Notes under the pieces: model-generated | The model's input: only the letters and a program-made list of their open reading frames with translations | Database searches by the model: none | Told to the model about the DNA's origin: nothing | Position numbers and translations under genes: made by a program | Part shown: positions 17,902 through 26,775 of the stretch, piece by piece | Numbering within the stretch: the first letter of the stretch is position 1 | How the letters are laid out: each line of letters begins with the position of its first letter | Assembly (NCBI GenBank): GCA_035910535.1 | Contig: JAMHXF010000032.1 | Location: 1-64,000, forward strand | Origin: Archangium_A sp035910535 | Lineage (GTDB): Bacteria; Myxococcota; Myxococcia; Myxococcales; Myxococcaceae | Direction of reading: 5' to 3' | DNA: 64,000 bases

Positions 17902-20028
17902 TCAGGCCTGCGGCGCGGCAGCGGCTTCGGCCGAACGCTCGGCGAGGGCCTGCTTGCGCGACAGGCGGATCTTTCCGCCGCCGTCGATCGAGATGACCTT
18001 CACCATCACCTCGTCGCCTTCCTTCACGATCTCGTCCACCGTCTTCACGCGCTTGTCAGCGAGCTCCGAGATGTGAATGAGGCCGTCGGTGCCGGGGAAG
18101 AGCTCGACGAAGGCGCCGAACTCGACGACCTTGCGAACCGTACCCAGGTAGATCTTGCCGACCTCGGCTTCACGCGTGAGCGCCTGGATCATCGAGATCG
18201 CGGCCTTCACTGCGTCGCCGTCAGCCGAGGCGATGTCGACCTTGCCGGTGTCGTCGATGTTAATCGACGCGCCGGTGCGGGCGATGATGTCCTTGATCAC
18301 CTTGCCGCCGGGGCCGATGACGTTCTTGATGTACTCCGGGCGGATCATGATGCTCGTGATGCGCGGGGCGTACTGGCTGATTTCCTTGCGAGCCGTCGGC
18401 AGCGCCTTGAGCATCGTGTCGAGGATGGTGAGACGACCCACGCGGGCCTGCTCCATCGCCTTCAACATGATCGCCGTGGTGATGCCGGTGATCTTGATGT
18501 CCATCTGCACGGCGGTGATGCCCTTGGCGGTGCCGCAGACCTTGAAGTCCATGTCGCCGAGGTGATCTTCGTCACCGAGGATGTCGGTGAGGATCGCGAC
18601 CTTGTCGCCTTCCTTCACGAGGCCCATCGCGATGCCCGCGACCGGCGACTTGATGGGAACGCCTGCGTCCATCAGCGCCATGGTGCCGCCGCAGACCGAC
18701 GCCATCGACGAGCTGCCGTTCGACTCGAGGATGTCCGAGACGATGCGCACCACGTACGGGAAGGTGTCCTTGCCGGGGAGCATGTTGCGCAGCGCGCGCT
18801 CCGCCAGGGCGCCGTGACCGATTTCACGACGACCGGGGCCACGCAGGGGCTTGGTCTCGTTCACCGAGAACGGGGGGAAGTTGTAGTGCAGCATGAACGT
18901 GCGGCTGATCTCGCCGGCGAGCGTCTCGATGCGCTGATCATCTTCACCGGTGCCGAGCGTCGCGGTGACGAGCGACTGCGTCTCACCACGTTGGAAGATG
19001 GCCGAGCCGTGCGTACGCGGCAGCGGGCCCACTTCCACGCTGACCTCACGAACCGTCGCGTGCGGACGACCGCCGATGCGGCCACCGCTGCACGTCAGGT
19101 CGCGCATGTATTCGTACTTGAGGTCTTCGTAGATCGCCTTGACCTGCTTCTCGATCGCAGGCGTGTACGCGTCGGCCAGCTTGGCCTTCAGCGCGGCCTG
19201 CATTTCCTTGCTGGTCACCTTCAACGAGCCATAGCGCGCGTGCTTCTCGGCGATGCCGTAGCCCTTCTTGATGCCTTCCCACGCGAGCGCCTTGCACTGT
19301 TCCTTCAGCGCGGCGTCGTACTTCGCAGGGGCTTCGAACTCGCGCTGCTTCACGCCGAGCTCGGCGCGGAGCTCTTCGAGCGCCTTGATGATGGGCTGGC
19401 ACTGCGCGTGACCGAAATCGAGCGCGGCGACCATGTCGGCTTCCGAGATCTCCTCGGCGCCGCCTTCGACCATCACGATGGCTTCCTTCGAGGCCGAGAC
19501 CACGAGGTCGATGTCGCTCTTCGAGCGCTGATCGGCGTTGGGGTTGGCGATGAAGTTGCCTTCGACGCGCGCCACGCGAACACACGCGATGGGGCCGTTG
19601 AACGGAATGTCGGAGATGGCGAGCGAGGCCGAGGCCGCGCAGAGCGCAAGAACGTCGGGCTCGGCGTGCTTGTCGAAGCTGATGACGCTGATGATGATCT
19701 GCGTCTCGTACGCGTAGCCTTCGGGGAAGAGCGGGCGGCACGAGCGGTCGACGATGCGGCTGGTCAGCGTCTCCTTCTCGGTGAGCTTGCCTTCACGACG
19801 GAAGTACCCGCCGGGGATGCGGCCGGCCGCGAAGAAGTTCTCTTTGTACTCGACGGTCAGCGGGAGGAAATCGATGTCTTTGCGGTCTTTCGCGCTCACC
19901 GTGGTCGCGAGGATCATCGTGTCGCCGTAGCGCACGACTGCCGCGCCGTCGGCCTGCTTCGCCATGCGGCCGGTCTCGATGATGAGATCGCGCTCGCCGA
20001 CTTTTACTGTCTTCCGGATCATTGCCAT
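17902..20028 (-). CDS. pnp: Polyribonucleotide nucleotidyltransferase (PNPase)
   Basis: The 708-aa phosphorolytic 3'-5' exoribonuclease and degradosome core enzyme has two RNase PH domains, then a KH domain (IGPGGKVIKDIIARTGASIN) and a C-terminal S1 domain (VEFGAFVELFPGTDGLIHIS). The start is MAMIRKTVKV at 20028. The gene follows rpsO on the same strand, the conserved rpsO-pnp operon. A long hairpin lies in the intercistronic leader. Confidence 0.97.
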   Translation of the reverse strand: MAMIRKTVKVGERDLIIETGRMAKQADGAAVVRYGDTMILATTVSAKDRKDIDFLPLTVEYKENFFAAGRIPGGYFRREGKLTEKETLTSRIVDRSCRPLFPEGYAYETQIIISVISFDKHAEPDVLALCAASASLAISDIPFNGPIACVRVARVEGNFIANPNADQRSKSDIDLVVSASKEAIVMVEGGAEEISEADMVAALDFGHAQCQPIIKALEELRAELGVKQREFEAPAKYDAALKEQCKALAWEGIKKGYGIAEKHARYGSLKVTSKEMQAALKAKLADAYTPAIEKQVKAIYEDLKYEYMRDLTCSGGRIGGRPHATVREVSVEVGPLPRTHGSAIFQRGETQSLVTATLGTGEDDQRIETLAGEISRTFMLHYNFPPFSVNETKPLRGPGRREIGHGALAERALRNMLPGKDTFPYVVRIVSDILESNGSSSMASVCGGTMALMDAGVPIKSPVAGIAMGLVKEGDKVAILTDILGDEDHLGDMDFKVCGTAKGITAVQMDIKITGITTAIMLKAMEQARVGRLTILDTMLKALPTARKEISQYAPRITSIMIRPEYIKNVIGPGGKVIKDIIARTGASINIDDTGKVDIASADGDAVKAAISMIQALTREAEVGKIYLGTVRKVVEFGAFVELFPGTDGLIHISELADKRVKTVDEIVKEGDEVMVKVISIDGGGKIRLSRKQALAERSAEAAAAPQA

Positions 20029-20121
20029 ATGCGTTGTCTCTTTTCGGTTTGGTTTGAGACGCCGCGGCTTTGACCCCCTGATCGACGGCCCCGAGCGACT
20101 CGGAGCCTTCGAACAAAGAAT

Positions 20122-20162
20122 CAATCCACGGGCGTTTTGAAACACCGAAGGGGCGTGGATTG
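20122..20162 (-). promoter_or_regulatory. Long hairpin in the rpsO-pnp intercistronic leader
   Basis: CAATCCACG (20122-20130) and CGTGGATTG (20154-20162) form a perfect 9-bp stem. In the RNA an inner stem GGUGUU/AACGCC stacks almost directly on it. In E. coli a leader hairpin of pnp is cut by RNase III and lets PNPase autoregulate; a like role here is inference from position and shape. Confidence 0.6.
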
Positions 20163-20193
20163 CTCCGCCGCCCCTTCGTTGATGCACGGTCCG

Positions 20194-20460
20194 TTACTTA
20201 CGGATGCCGAGTGCGTCGATCAGCTTCTTGTACCGCGTGAGGTCCTTGCCCTTGAGGTAGTCGAGCAAGCTGCGGCGCTGGCTGACCATCTTGAGGAGGC
20301 CACGACGGCTGTGGAAGTCCTTCTTGTGCGTCTTGAAGTGCTCCGTGAGCTCGTTGATGCGCTCCGAGAGGATCGCAACCTGAACCTCGGGCGAGCCCGT
20401 GTCCTTCTCGTGCGTACGGAACTTCGCGACCAACTCCGACTTCTTTTCCACTTCGATCAT
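20194..20460 (-). CDS. rpsO: 30S ribosomal protein S15
   Basis: The 88-aa S15 binds 16S rRNA in the central domain. Typical stretches are GSPEVQVAILSERINELTEH, HSRRGLLKMVSQRR and LLDYLK. It is the first gene of the rpsO-pnp operon. About 110 bp of promoter region separate it from the hypothetical gene to its right. Confidence 0.97.
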   Translation of the reverse strand: MIEVEKKSELVAKFRTHEKDTGSPEVQVAILSERINELTEHFKTHKKDFHSRRGLLKMVSQRRSLLDYLKGKDLTRYKKLIDALGIRK

Positions 20461-20571
20461 GTTTGCGACTCCCGCTCCGAGGTTTGTCCACCGTGACCCG
20501 CGGAGGGGTACAGGTCAGGTGGTGGCGGTGCCCTTAGTGGAGGCCTGCTGGCGGGTCAACGCCGCAAGCAG

Positions 20572-21657
20572 CTACGGCAAGCAATCGACTTGAAAGCGCA
20601 GCAACGCGAGCCTCGCACCGAGGGGGAATGGCCTTGGGTACGAGACAAGGTACCAATCGTCGGTAACCGGAGCGCAGTCGTAGGGCTCGAAACCAGCGTC
20701 GAACGAGCGAAGAACGTCCGGGCCAACGAAGCCGCCGTCGCGTTTCCAGAACGCAACCTGACGGCTGGCGTCGTCACTGATCGACAGCGTGGTGCAGATC
20801 CGCCCGCTTGAATGTCCACGAACGATGCCCACACCGGAAATCCGATCTCGGTACGCACCAAGCGCCAGCTGGTGCGGTCGGCCTTCGCGGTCCCACGAGT
20901 ACGGCAGGTGAATGAACTGCCCTTGCGTAGAACCCACAGGCGTTGCGTCGGCGAAACCAACAGGCGCACTGGGCCCCGCGTTGTCTGGCGGTTGGAGCTC
21001 GAGCCTCGACGGCAGAAGCCACCCGCCCGGCTCCCTGAAGTTCACGAACAGAATGACCTCACCGTCGTCCCGAATGTCTTGAACAGCCGGCACAGTGCCC
21101 GGAGCCAACACGCCGGGGATCACACCCGCGTCGAGATTGCCAAGCGACTCGACGTCGTTGCCACGACCACGCAACACGTGGCCGCCATGCCACGTCACCC
21201 ACCAGCCGTTTCGAAAGCCAATACAACCACCAGCAGTTGGCGCGGCGGTCCCTCCGTCTGGATATTCCAAACGCAACGTGCCGGCTCCTGAAGGATGGTC
21301 CCAGGTCAACCCGCACAGCGTTCCGTCTTCCCCAATCTGTTGCACGACATCGAGTCGGGTGTGCAGTTCCCGCTCGACCCATTGCCGACCCTGCAGCTCG
21401 AGCATGGTGCGACGGACGACCATGCCGGCGTCGTTACGGAACTCGCGAATCAGGCCGTGCTCATCAATGACGCTCGGCACCCAGTAGTCGTCGATGCCGC
21501 CCGCTGGGTGGAACACCTCAACCAGCGGCTCCGAACAAGCGTCCCCACCGTCGATGGGGAGCTCGATTTCGACGGCCCAGCCGCCGGAGTTCAGCGTCGA
21601 CGCCAGCTGGCAACCACCACCAGACAGCAGTGCGCAAATGAGCGTGAAGTGTTTCAT
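20572..21657 (-). CDS. Hypothetical exported (probable lipoprotein) protein
   Basis: The 361-aa protein has N-terminus MKHFTLICALLSGGGCQ, which resembles a lipoprotein signal. The rest is β-rich with repeated W/G/D motifs (GWWVTWHGGHVLRG, DDGEVILFVNFREPGGWLL) and four or more Cys. No family is recognised. Base composition is slightly lower in GC than the neighbours, hinting at a recent or fast-evolving gene. Confidence 0.6.
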   Translation of the reverse strand: MKHFTLICALLSGGGCQLASTLNSGGWAVEIELPIDGGDACSEPLVEVFHPAGGIDDYWVPSVIDEHGLIREFRNDAGMVVRRTMLELQGRQWVERELHTRLDVVQQIGEDGTLCGLTWDHPSGAGTLRLEYPDGGTAAPTAGGCIGFRNGWWVTWHGGHVLRGRGNDVESLGNLDAGVIPGVLAPGTVPAVQDIRDDGEVILFVNFREPGGWLLPSRLELQPPDNAGPSAPVGFADATPVGSTQGQFIHLPYSWDREGRPHQLALGAYRDRISGVGIVRGHSSGRICTTLSISDDASRQVAFWKRDGGFVGPDVLRSFDAGFEPYDCAPVTDDWYLVSYPRPFPLGARLALLRFQVDCLP

Positions 21658-21694
21658 CGCAGACCAACTGCGACCCCGTGGCGTCAGACGCCGT

Positions 21695-22879
21695 TCACCG
21701 CAGCGGCGGCAGCAGCACGTAGGTGCCGTCTTCCGAGCGCCGGTAGAAATACGTGTCGCGCCAGGGGAAGTGCAGGTCGTCGGCGGCCAACAGCTTCGCG
21801 TCGACCAGCTCCGTCAACGCCACCGGCAGCGCGCCTTTTTCAAGCCGGTACAACTCGATGGCCGCCGACAACCGCGACATCTGCTGCTGGCTCGAGAAGC
21901 GCTGCACCGCAGGGTCGGTGTACGTGGTCGCGTTGCTGCGGCCGAGGTTCACGGCCCCGAAGTCGATGCGCGTGCCGATGAACAACAGCGCGCCCACCAC
22001 CACCATCGTCACCGCGATGCGGCCGAGCACGCCCAGCACCGCCGACGGCGCGCGGTCGCTCTCGAACTCTTCGCCACCCTTGCCCGCCGGGGGGATGCCC
22101 TTCGCGTACTCGAGGTTGATGAGGTTGCAGAGCGCCTTGGCCGTCTCGAACTCGCCCAGCTGCGAGAGCTCGATGATGCGCTGAACCGTGCGCCCCGTCG
22201 CAATGAGCCCGTACACCCGGCGCTCGTTCTCACCGACCGACTGGAACTCGCCCTTGTTGACGGCCTTCTTTTCTTCCTTCGCGTCACCGAAGGCGTCGTC
22301 GAGCGCGGCGTCGAAGTCGTCTTTCTCGAGCTCCGCCGGCGGCAGCTCTTTGACCTTCTCGAAGGTCATCTGCAGCGAGGTGATGCGCTTGCGCACCACG
22401 GGCCACTCGTCGACGCGACGGAAGCCCTCCATCAACACCGACTCGGCGCGCAGCGGCGCCAGCGTGTTCTCGGTCTCGACGTCTTTCTGCTCGAACTCGT
22501 AGGTGCCCGACTTCCACCCGAAGAGCCGGAAGAGCGTCTCGCTGGTCTGCAGCTGCACCATCGACTTGAACTTCTGCTCGGTGATGACGCCCTGGCTGAC
22601 CAGCACGTCACCCAGCCGCTGCAGCGTGCGCTTCTGCGTCTCGAGCGCGAACTCCAGCTGCTGTTCGCTGACGAGCTGCGCCGCCACCAGCATCGAGCCG
22701 ATGAGCTCCTTGCGGTTGCGGTGCGTGGTCTCGGCGCGAACGATGTTGCCGTCTTTGAAAGACACGGCGACCGAGTCGTCTTTGTGCGTGAGCGTCAGCG
22801 CGCCGGTCTTCGTCTGCTGACCGATGAGCTGAAGAATGTCGGCGATGCCGAAGTCTTTGAGGGTGCCCTTGAGCGCCAT
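21695..22879 (-). CDS. DUF4388-domain protein with C-terminal membrane segment and pseudopilin-like tail
   Basis: The 394-aa protein opens with a DUF4388 (PATAN-like) domain: MALKGTLKDFGIADILQLIG, KTGALTLTH, VSFKDGNIVRAET. A second helical region (LGDVLVSQGVITEQKF) resembles the GspE N-terminal type. After about residue 285 comes a membrane segment (AVLGVLGRIAVTMVVVGALLFIGT). The tail (IELYRLEKGALPVALTELV...FPWRDTYFYRR) recalls the C-terminus of type II secretion pseudopilins. DUF4388 proteins in myxobacteria often go with signalling or gliding. It starts 2 nt after the stop of nothing upstream and is followed 2 nt before by the TPR-type gene on the same strand, so one operon is likely. Confidence 0.7.
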   Translation of the reverse strand: MALKGTLKDFGIADILQLIGQQTKTGALTLTHKDDSVAVSFKDGNIVRAETTHRNRKELIGSMLVAAQLVSEQQLEFALETQKRTLQRLGDVLVSQGVITEQKFKSMVQLQTSETLFRLFGWKSGTYEFEQKDVETENTLAPLRAESVLMEGFRRVDEWPVVRKRITSLQMTFEKVKELPPAELEKDDFDAALDDAFGDAKEEKKAVNKGEFQSVGENERRVYGLIATGRTVQRIIELSQLGEFETAKALCNLINLEYAKGIPPAGKGGEEFESDRAPSAVLGVLGRIAVTMVVVGALLFIGTRIDFGAVNLGRSNATTYTDPAVQRFSSQQQMSRLSAAIELYRLEKGALPVALTELVDAKLLAADDLHFPWRDTYFYRRSEDGTYVLLPPLR

Positions 22880-22881
22880 GG

Positions 22882-24984
22882 CTAGCTCTGCCTCCGGCGC
22901 AGCGCGAGCAGCGACAAGGGGTAGACGAGCAGGAACAACCCGATGACGGGCAGCAGCTTGATCACCACCGGCGCGCCTTCATACGGAGCGCGCACCACGC
23001 CCGAGCGCAGCACCGCGCCGGTGATGGCCACCACGAAGAGGAACCCGTAGAAAGCGCCGCGCGCGGGCATGCCGGCGAAGACGTGGCCCATGCCGCTCCA
23101 CAAAACGCCGAGCACCGTCGACGCGCGCTCTTTCTGGCTCTCGTAGCGCGCGACCTCGAGCTGCTTGCGCACCTTCACCGAGGGCGCGACCACGTTCTTG
23201 CGCGCGAAGACGTTCACGCACTGCGTACACATGGCGCTGCCGGGTGAGACGTCAGGGTCGCCACGACGGCTCACCGGCCGGCCGCAGCGGTTGCAGACGC
23301 GCGCCGCTTCGAGCGAGTTGTTCAAGAACCCGAAGCCCAGCAACGCGAGCGCGACGAGCAACGGGAAGAACGGCGCGATGGCCGACGGCACGTCGCCCAC
23401 CAGCAGCTGTGAGAACTGGCTGCGCACGCGCGCCGCGGCGACGTCACCCTTCGCGAGCGCCAACAGGTCGGCCTGCTGCAGAGGCAACGTGCGCAGGTAC
23501 GTGTTGCCGATGATCTCCCTGGGCAGGGGTTCGTCAGCCGCGATGGCGGGCACCGACGGGTCGAGCTGACGCGCCTCCATCAACGCGGAGTTCGCCTTGT
23601 CGAGCTCCGTGAGGTTCGACTCGCCGTAGACCTGCACGCGCCGCGAATAGACGCGCGAGAGGTTCACCAGCCCGATGGCGCTGCTCTTGAGCGTGTCGAA
23701 CATCGAGCGCGAGTTCTCGAGATCTCCCAACAGGAAGAACGCCTTGGCCAACGCCATTTTCGCGGGCACGTCGTCAGGCCGCAGCGCGAGCGCGCCCTTG
23801 AGGTGCACGATGGCCTGATCGAGGTGGCCACGGTTCAGGTGGTAGTGGCCGAGCACGAAGCGCTCCGCGAAGCCGACCTTGTCTTCAGCGGCGAGCTTCT
23901 CGTAGCGCTGCACCAACGGCTCGATGCCGGGCCCGCCACGCTCGATGCGGTAGAGATCTTCAGCCGGCGTTTCTGCGAAGGCCGTGCGCTCGACGACGAA
24001 GCCCGCGATGAGCGGCACGAAGCCCAGCAGACCAATCAACACCACCGCCACCACGCGCTCGCGCAGCGAGAGGTACAGCGTCAGCGCGGCGAAGAGCCCC
24101 AGCAGCGTCGGCGCGACGCCCATGCGGAAGACGATGGGCAACGACAACAACAGCAAGGCGATGGCGCTCGTCTGCCAACGCGCCGCGGCTCGAGGGAAGA
24201 AGAAGTGGAAGTCGTAGAGGAAGTAGTACCCGCGGCGCAGCGCGAGCACCACGAGCACCACCCCGCAGGTGATGATCAACGCGATCAACAGCACGGCCGC
24301 GAGATCGGCGACCAACGGGCGCAGGTAACGCGCGTCGCGCAGCTCGGCGAAGAGACCTTTCTGCCAGGCGCTCAGGTAGCGCCCGACGCCGCTCGGGTCG
24401 GCCTGCATGTACAGCCGCGCGAGCAGAAACCACGTCGCCGGGAGATCGGGCGCGAGCTCCGAGGCAGTCACCGCGATCTCGACCGCCGCCCCGCTGTCTC
24501 CGGCTTCTTCCCAGGCCTCGGCGGCGCGGAGAAGACCGACGGCCCAGAGCTCCATGTTCGTGGAGCCGATGAGCTGCCTGGTCGCGACGAGCTCACGGCG
24601 CGCGGCCAGCTCGGCGGCGACGTTCTTCGACCTGTTGGCGGCCGCCCACTTGTTCCACACCGCGCGCAGGTCGGCGTCGGACACGTTGCGCACCACCATC
24701 GTCGGCGGCTCTTTCTTCGGCGGCGCTTCGAGCTTCGTCGGCTCGGGGAAAAGCGGGGCTTTCTTCGTCGGCGGCGGGGCCTTCTTGACCGTCGGCGGCG
24801 CGACGAGCCTGCCGTCGTTGGGGTCGTCGACGATGTCAGCGTCGTCGGGCGGCGGCTTCGCGGTGACGGCCTTCTTCGGGCGCGGCGGAGGCCTCGGCGC
24901 GTCGGGATCGACGAGATCAACCTGACCGAACGCCAACGTCGAAGTCAGGAAAGCGATCGCGAACAGACACGCCGGAATTCTCAT
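22882..24984 (-). CDS. Large exported/membrane protein with TPR-like region and zinc ribbon
   Basis: The 700-aa protein starts at ATG 24984, giving signal peptide MRIPACLFAIAFLTSTLAFG. A Pro/Lys-rich region follows, then helical repeats, several membrane segments (LLIALIITCGVVLVVLALRRG, AIALLLLSLPIVFRMG), TPR-like helices (FVLGHYHLNRGHLDQAIVHL), a CNRCGRP...CTQC zinc ribbon and two C-terminal membrane segments. It is conserved-hypothetical in style. It lies 2 nt upstream of the DUF4388 gene, suggesting a joint function. Confidence 0.65.
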   Translation of the reverse strand: MRIPACLFAIAFLTSTLAFGQVDLVDPDAPRPPPRPKKAVTAKPPPDDADIVDDPNDGRLVAPPTVKKAPPPTKKAPLFPEPTKLEAPPKKEPPTMVVRNVSDADLRAVWNKWAAANRSKNVAAELAARRELVATRQLIGSTNMELWAVGLLRAAEAWEEAGDSGAAVEIAVTASELAPDLPATWFLLARLYMQADPSGVGRYLSAWQKGLFAELRDARYLRPLVADLAAVLLIALIITCGVVLVVLALRRGYYFLYDFHFFFPRAAARWQTSAIALLLLSLPIVFRMGVAPTLLGLFAALTLYLSLRERVVAVVLIGLLGFVPLIAGFVVERTAFAETPAEDLYRIERGGPGIEPLVQRYEKLAAEDKVGFAERFVLGHYHLNRGHLDQAIVHLKGALALRPDDVPAKMALAKAFFLLGDLENSRSMFDTLKSSAIGLVNLSRVYSRRVQVYGESNLTELDKANSALMEARQLDPSVPAIAADEPLPREIIGNTYLRTLPLQQADLLALAKGDVAAARVRSQFSQLLVGDVPSAIAPFFPLLVALALLGFGFLNNSLEAARVCNRCGRPVSRRGDPDVSPGSAMCTQCVNVFARKNVVAPSVKVRKQLEVARYESQKERASTVLGVLWSGMGHVFAGMPARGAFYGFLFVVAITGAVLRSGVVRAPYEGAPVVIKLLPVIGLFLLVYPLSLLALRRRQS

Positions 24985-25051
24985 CGGGGGCACGCGCACC
25001 TTAGGCGAGCCCAGCGCGTGTCGCGACAACTTCGATGCTAGAGCGCCGCGC

Positions 25052-25861
25052 ATGAGCGACATCGGCATCGCCGTCGAGCGACTTGCGAACATCATGCGCA
25101 AACTGCGCGCGCCCGACGGCTGCCCGTGGGACCGCGAGCAGGACCTCAAGAGCCTGCGGCCGTACCTCATTGAAGAGGCCTACGAGGTGCTCGAGGAGAT
25201 GGACCGTGTCGCCGAAGGTGCGCCCTGGTCGTCGCTCAAGGAAGAGCTGGGAGACCTGCTCTTTCAGATCGTCTTCCACGCGCAGCTCGCGACTGATCAA
25301 AACGAGTTCGGGCTCGCCGACGTCGCCAACGCCATCGCCGACAAGCTCGAGCGCCGACACCCGCACGTCTTCGGTGAAGCGAAGGCCGACAACAGCACGC
25401 AGGTGCTCGAGAACTGGGCGAAGTTGAAGGCGCAGGAGCGCAAGGCGAAGAACGGCCACGTCGGCAGCGTGCTCGACGGCGTGCCCCGCGACGCGCCCGC
25501 CTTGCAGCGCGCCGAGCGCCTGACCGAGAAGGCCTCGCGCATCGGCTTCGACTGGCCCGACGTGAGCGGCGTCATGGCCAAGCTCGACGAAGAGGTCGGA
25601 GAGCTGAAAGAGGCGCTGATCACGAAAGACAAAGCCGCGCTCGAGCATGAGCTGGGTGACGTGCTGTTCTCGCTGGCGAACCTCGGGCGCCACCTGGGCA
25701 TCGCGCCTGAAGACGCGCTGCGCGCCGCGAACCGCCGCTTCACCACGCGCTTTCACGTGGTCGAAAAGGGCCTCGAGGCGCAGGGCGTGGCCTTCGGCGA
25801 GGGCTCGCTTGATCAGATGAACGCCCTCTGGGACCAGGCCAAGGCAGCCGAGAAAAAGTGA
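25052..25861 (+). CDS. mazG: Nucleoside triphosphate pyrophosphohydrolase MazG
   Basis: The 269-aa protein has two tandem MazG domains. The first carries LRAPDGCPWDREQ, EEAYEVLEEM and LKEELGDLLFQIVFHAQ; the second EEVGELKEAL and HELGDVLFSLANLGRH. The EExxE and ExxD metal sites are intact in both halves. It hydrolyses NTPs to NMP and pyrophosphate and moderates nucleotide pools or (p)ppGpp. It is divergent from the TPR-type membrane gene. Confidence 0.93.
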   Translation: MSDIGIAVERLANIMRKLRAPDGCPWDREQDLKSLRPYLIEEAYEVLEEMDRVAEGAPWSSLKEELGDLLFQIVFHAQLATDQNEFGLADVANAIADKLERRHPHVFGEAKADNSTQVLENWAKLKAQERKAKNGHVGSVLDGVPRDAPALQRAERLTEKASRIGFDWPDVSGVMAKLDEEVGELKEALITKDKAALEHELGDVLFSLANLGRHLGIAPEDALRAANRRFTTRFHVVEKGLEAQGVAFGEGSLDQMNALWDQAKAAEKK

Positions 25862-25885
25862 TCCGGCTTGACCGTGCGGAGCCCT

Positions 25886-25914
25886 GCCGCTAAGGCGGCG
25901 CCTCTTTCGTTTTT
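25886..25914 (+). terminator. Short stem-loop and T-rich run after mazG
   Basis: GCCGC-TAAG-GCGGC (25886-25899) is followed by GCCTCTTTCGTTTTT. The 5-bp stem is short, so it could be a weak mazG terminator or part of the rpsT leader. Confidence 0.35.
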
Positions 25915-25941
25915 CTCCAATTTTCTAAGGAGCGGTACCCC

Positions 25942-26220
25942 GTGGCGAACACCAAGTCGGCGCAGAAGCGCAACCGTCAGGCCATCAAGCGCAATGCGCG
26001 CAACTCGGCCGTGAAGAGCACCGTGAAGAACGCGATCAAGGAAGCGCGCGCGGCGATCGCCGGCGGCGATCAGGCCAAGGCCAAGACCGCGCTCGCGTCA
26101 GCGACGTCGGCGCTGGCGAAGGCCGCGACCAAGGGCGTGCTCCACTCGAAGAACGCCGGCCGCCGCATCGGCCGCCTCACGCACGAAGCGACGAAGAAGT
26201 TCGCCGCAGCGGCGAAGTAA
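25942..26220 (+). CDS. rpsT: 30S ribosomal protein S20
   Basis: The 92-aa basic, Ala/Lys-rich S20 begins at GTG behind a strong AAGGAG ribosome site at about 25927-25932. Typical N-terminus MANTKSAQKRNRQAIKRNAR and C-terminal VLHSKNAGRRIGRLT. It is monocistronic, followed by a terminator. Confidence 0.96.
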   Translation: MANTKSAQKRNRQAIKRNARNSAVKSTVKNAIKEARAAIAGGDQAKAKTALASATSALAKAATKGVLHSKNAGRRIGRLTHEATKKFAAAAK

Positions 26221-26253
26221 GCGACCGCTCAGCCGTTCGACGGCGGGTCTCGA

Positions 26254-26290
26254 CCGACGTGTCCTCTCCGAGGGCCGTCGGTTTTGTCGT
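26254..26290 (+). terminator. Intrinsic terminator after rpsT
   Basis: CCGACG (26254-26259) pairs with CGTCGG (26276-26281), with an inner CCTC/GAGG stem, and is followed by TTTTGTCGTTT. Confidence 0.65.
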
Positions 26291-26292
26291 TT

Positions 26293-26775
26293 CTACGGAG
26301 CGCTCTGCAGGCGCTCGAGGCCTTCGCGCACCACGCTGTCAGCCAGGCGACGCAGCGCCGCTTCGCGGTTCGACTCCGTCAGCAGCACGTCGGCGCCAGA
26401 AGGAAACTCCTCGGTGTTGCTGACCACCGCGGTGGCGATGACCTGGCCCTTCTTCTCGAGCTTGAAAGAGACCGACACCGAGAGCCGCATGCCCGGCTGT
26501 CGGGGCAGCGTCGGCGCCGTCATGAACGGGCCGCCGGTGACGGTGAGAATCGAGCCGCGCAGCGTGCCCTCAGCCGCGTCGCCTCCGAGTCGGCCCGCGC
26601 GCTGGAGCTGATCGCGGGCCGCCTGCGTGAAGAAGACTTCAGCCGACGCCTCGGCGGTGCGGTTGTCGAAGACGGGCACCTGCACGGAGGTCAACCCGGC
26701 AGGCAACGCGCTGTTGGGCGCCGTGAAGCGGTAGCCGCACGCGCACAGCACAATGACGAGGGTCAGCCACCTCAT
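26293..26775 (-). CDS. lptE: LptE-like LPS-assembly lipoprotein
   Basis: The 160-aa protein begins with a lipoprotein signal, MRWLTLVIVLCACGYRF; CGYRF is typical of the LptE mature N-terminus. The body has the expected VPVFDNRT and an alternating β pattern. LptE plugs LptD in the outer membrane for LPS export. Its start overlaps the leuS stop by 4 nt; leuS-lptE is a common gene order in Proteobacteria and supports the call. Confidence 0.8.
   Translation of the reverse strand: MRWLTLVIVLCACGYRFTAPNSALPAGLTSVQVPVFDNRTAEASAEVFFTQAARDQLQRAGRLGGDAAEGTLRGSILTVTGGPFMTAPTLPRQPGMRLSVSVSFKLEKKGQVIATAVVSNTEEFPSGADVLLTESNREAALRRLADSVVREGLERLQSAP

Noticed and set aside
17872..20073. 733-aa open frame on the plus strand opposite pnp
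   Set aside because: It is the antisense shadow of pnp in high-GC DNA: composition is Arg/Val/Asp-rich low complexity, with no family resemblance or ribosome site.
21494..22885. 463-aa plus-strand frame opposite the DUF4388 gene
   Set aside because: Shadow frame; the minus-strand DUF4388 gene is well supported.
23803..25041. 412-aa plus-strand open frame opposite the TPR-type gene
   Set aside because: His/Arg/Gln-rich shadow of the 22882-24984 gene, with no domain.
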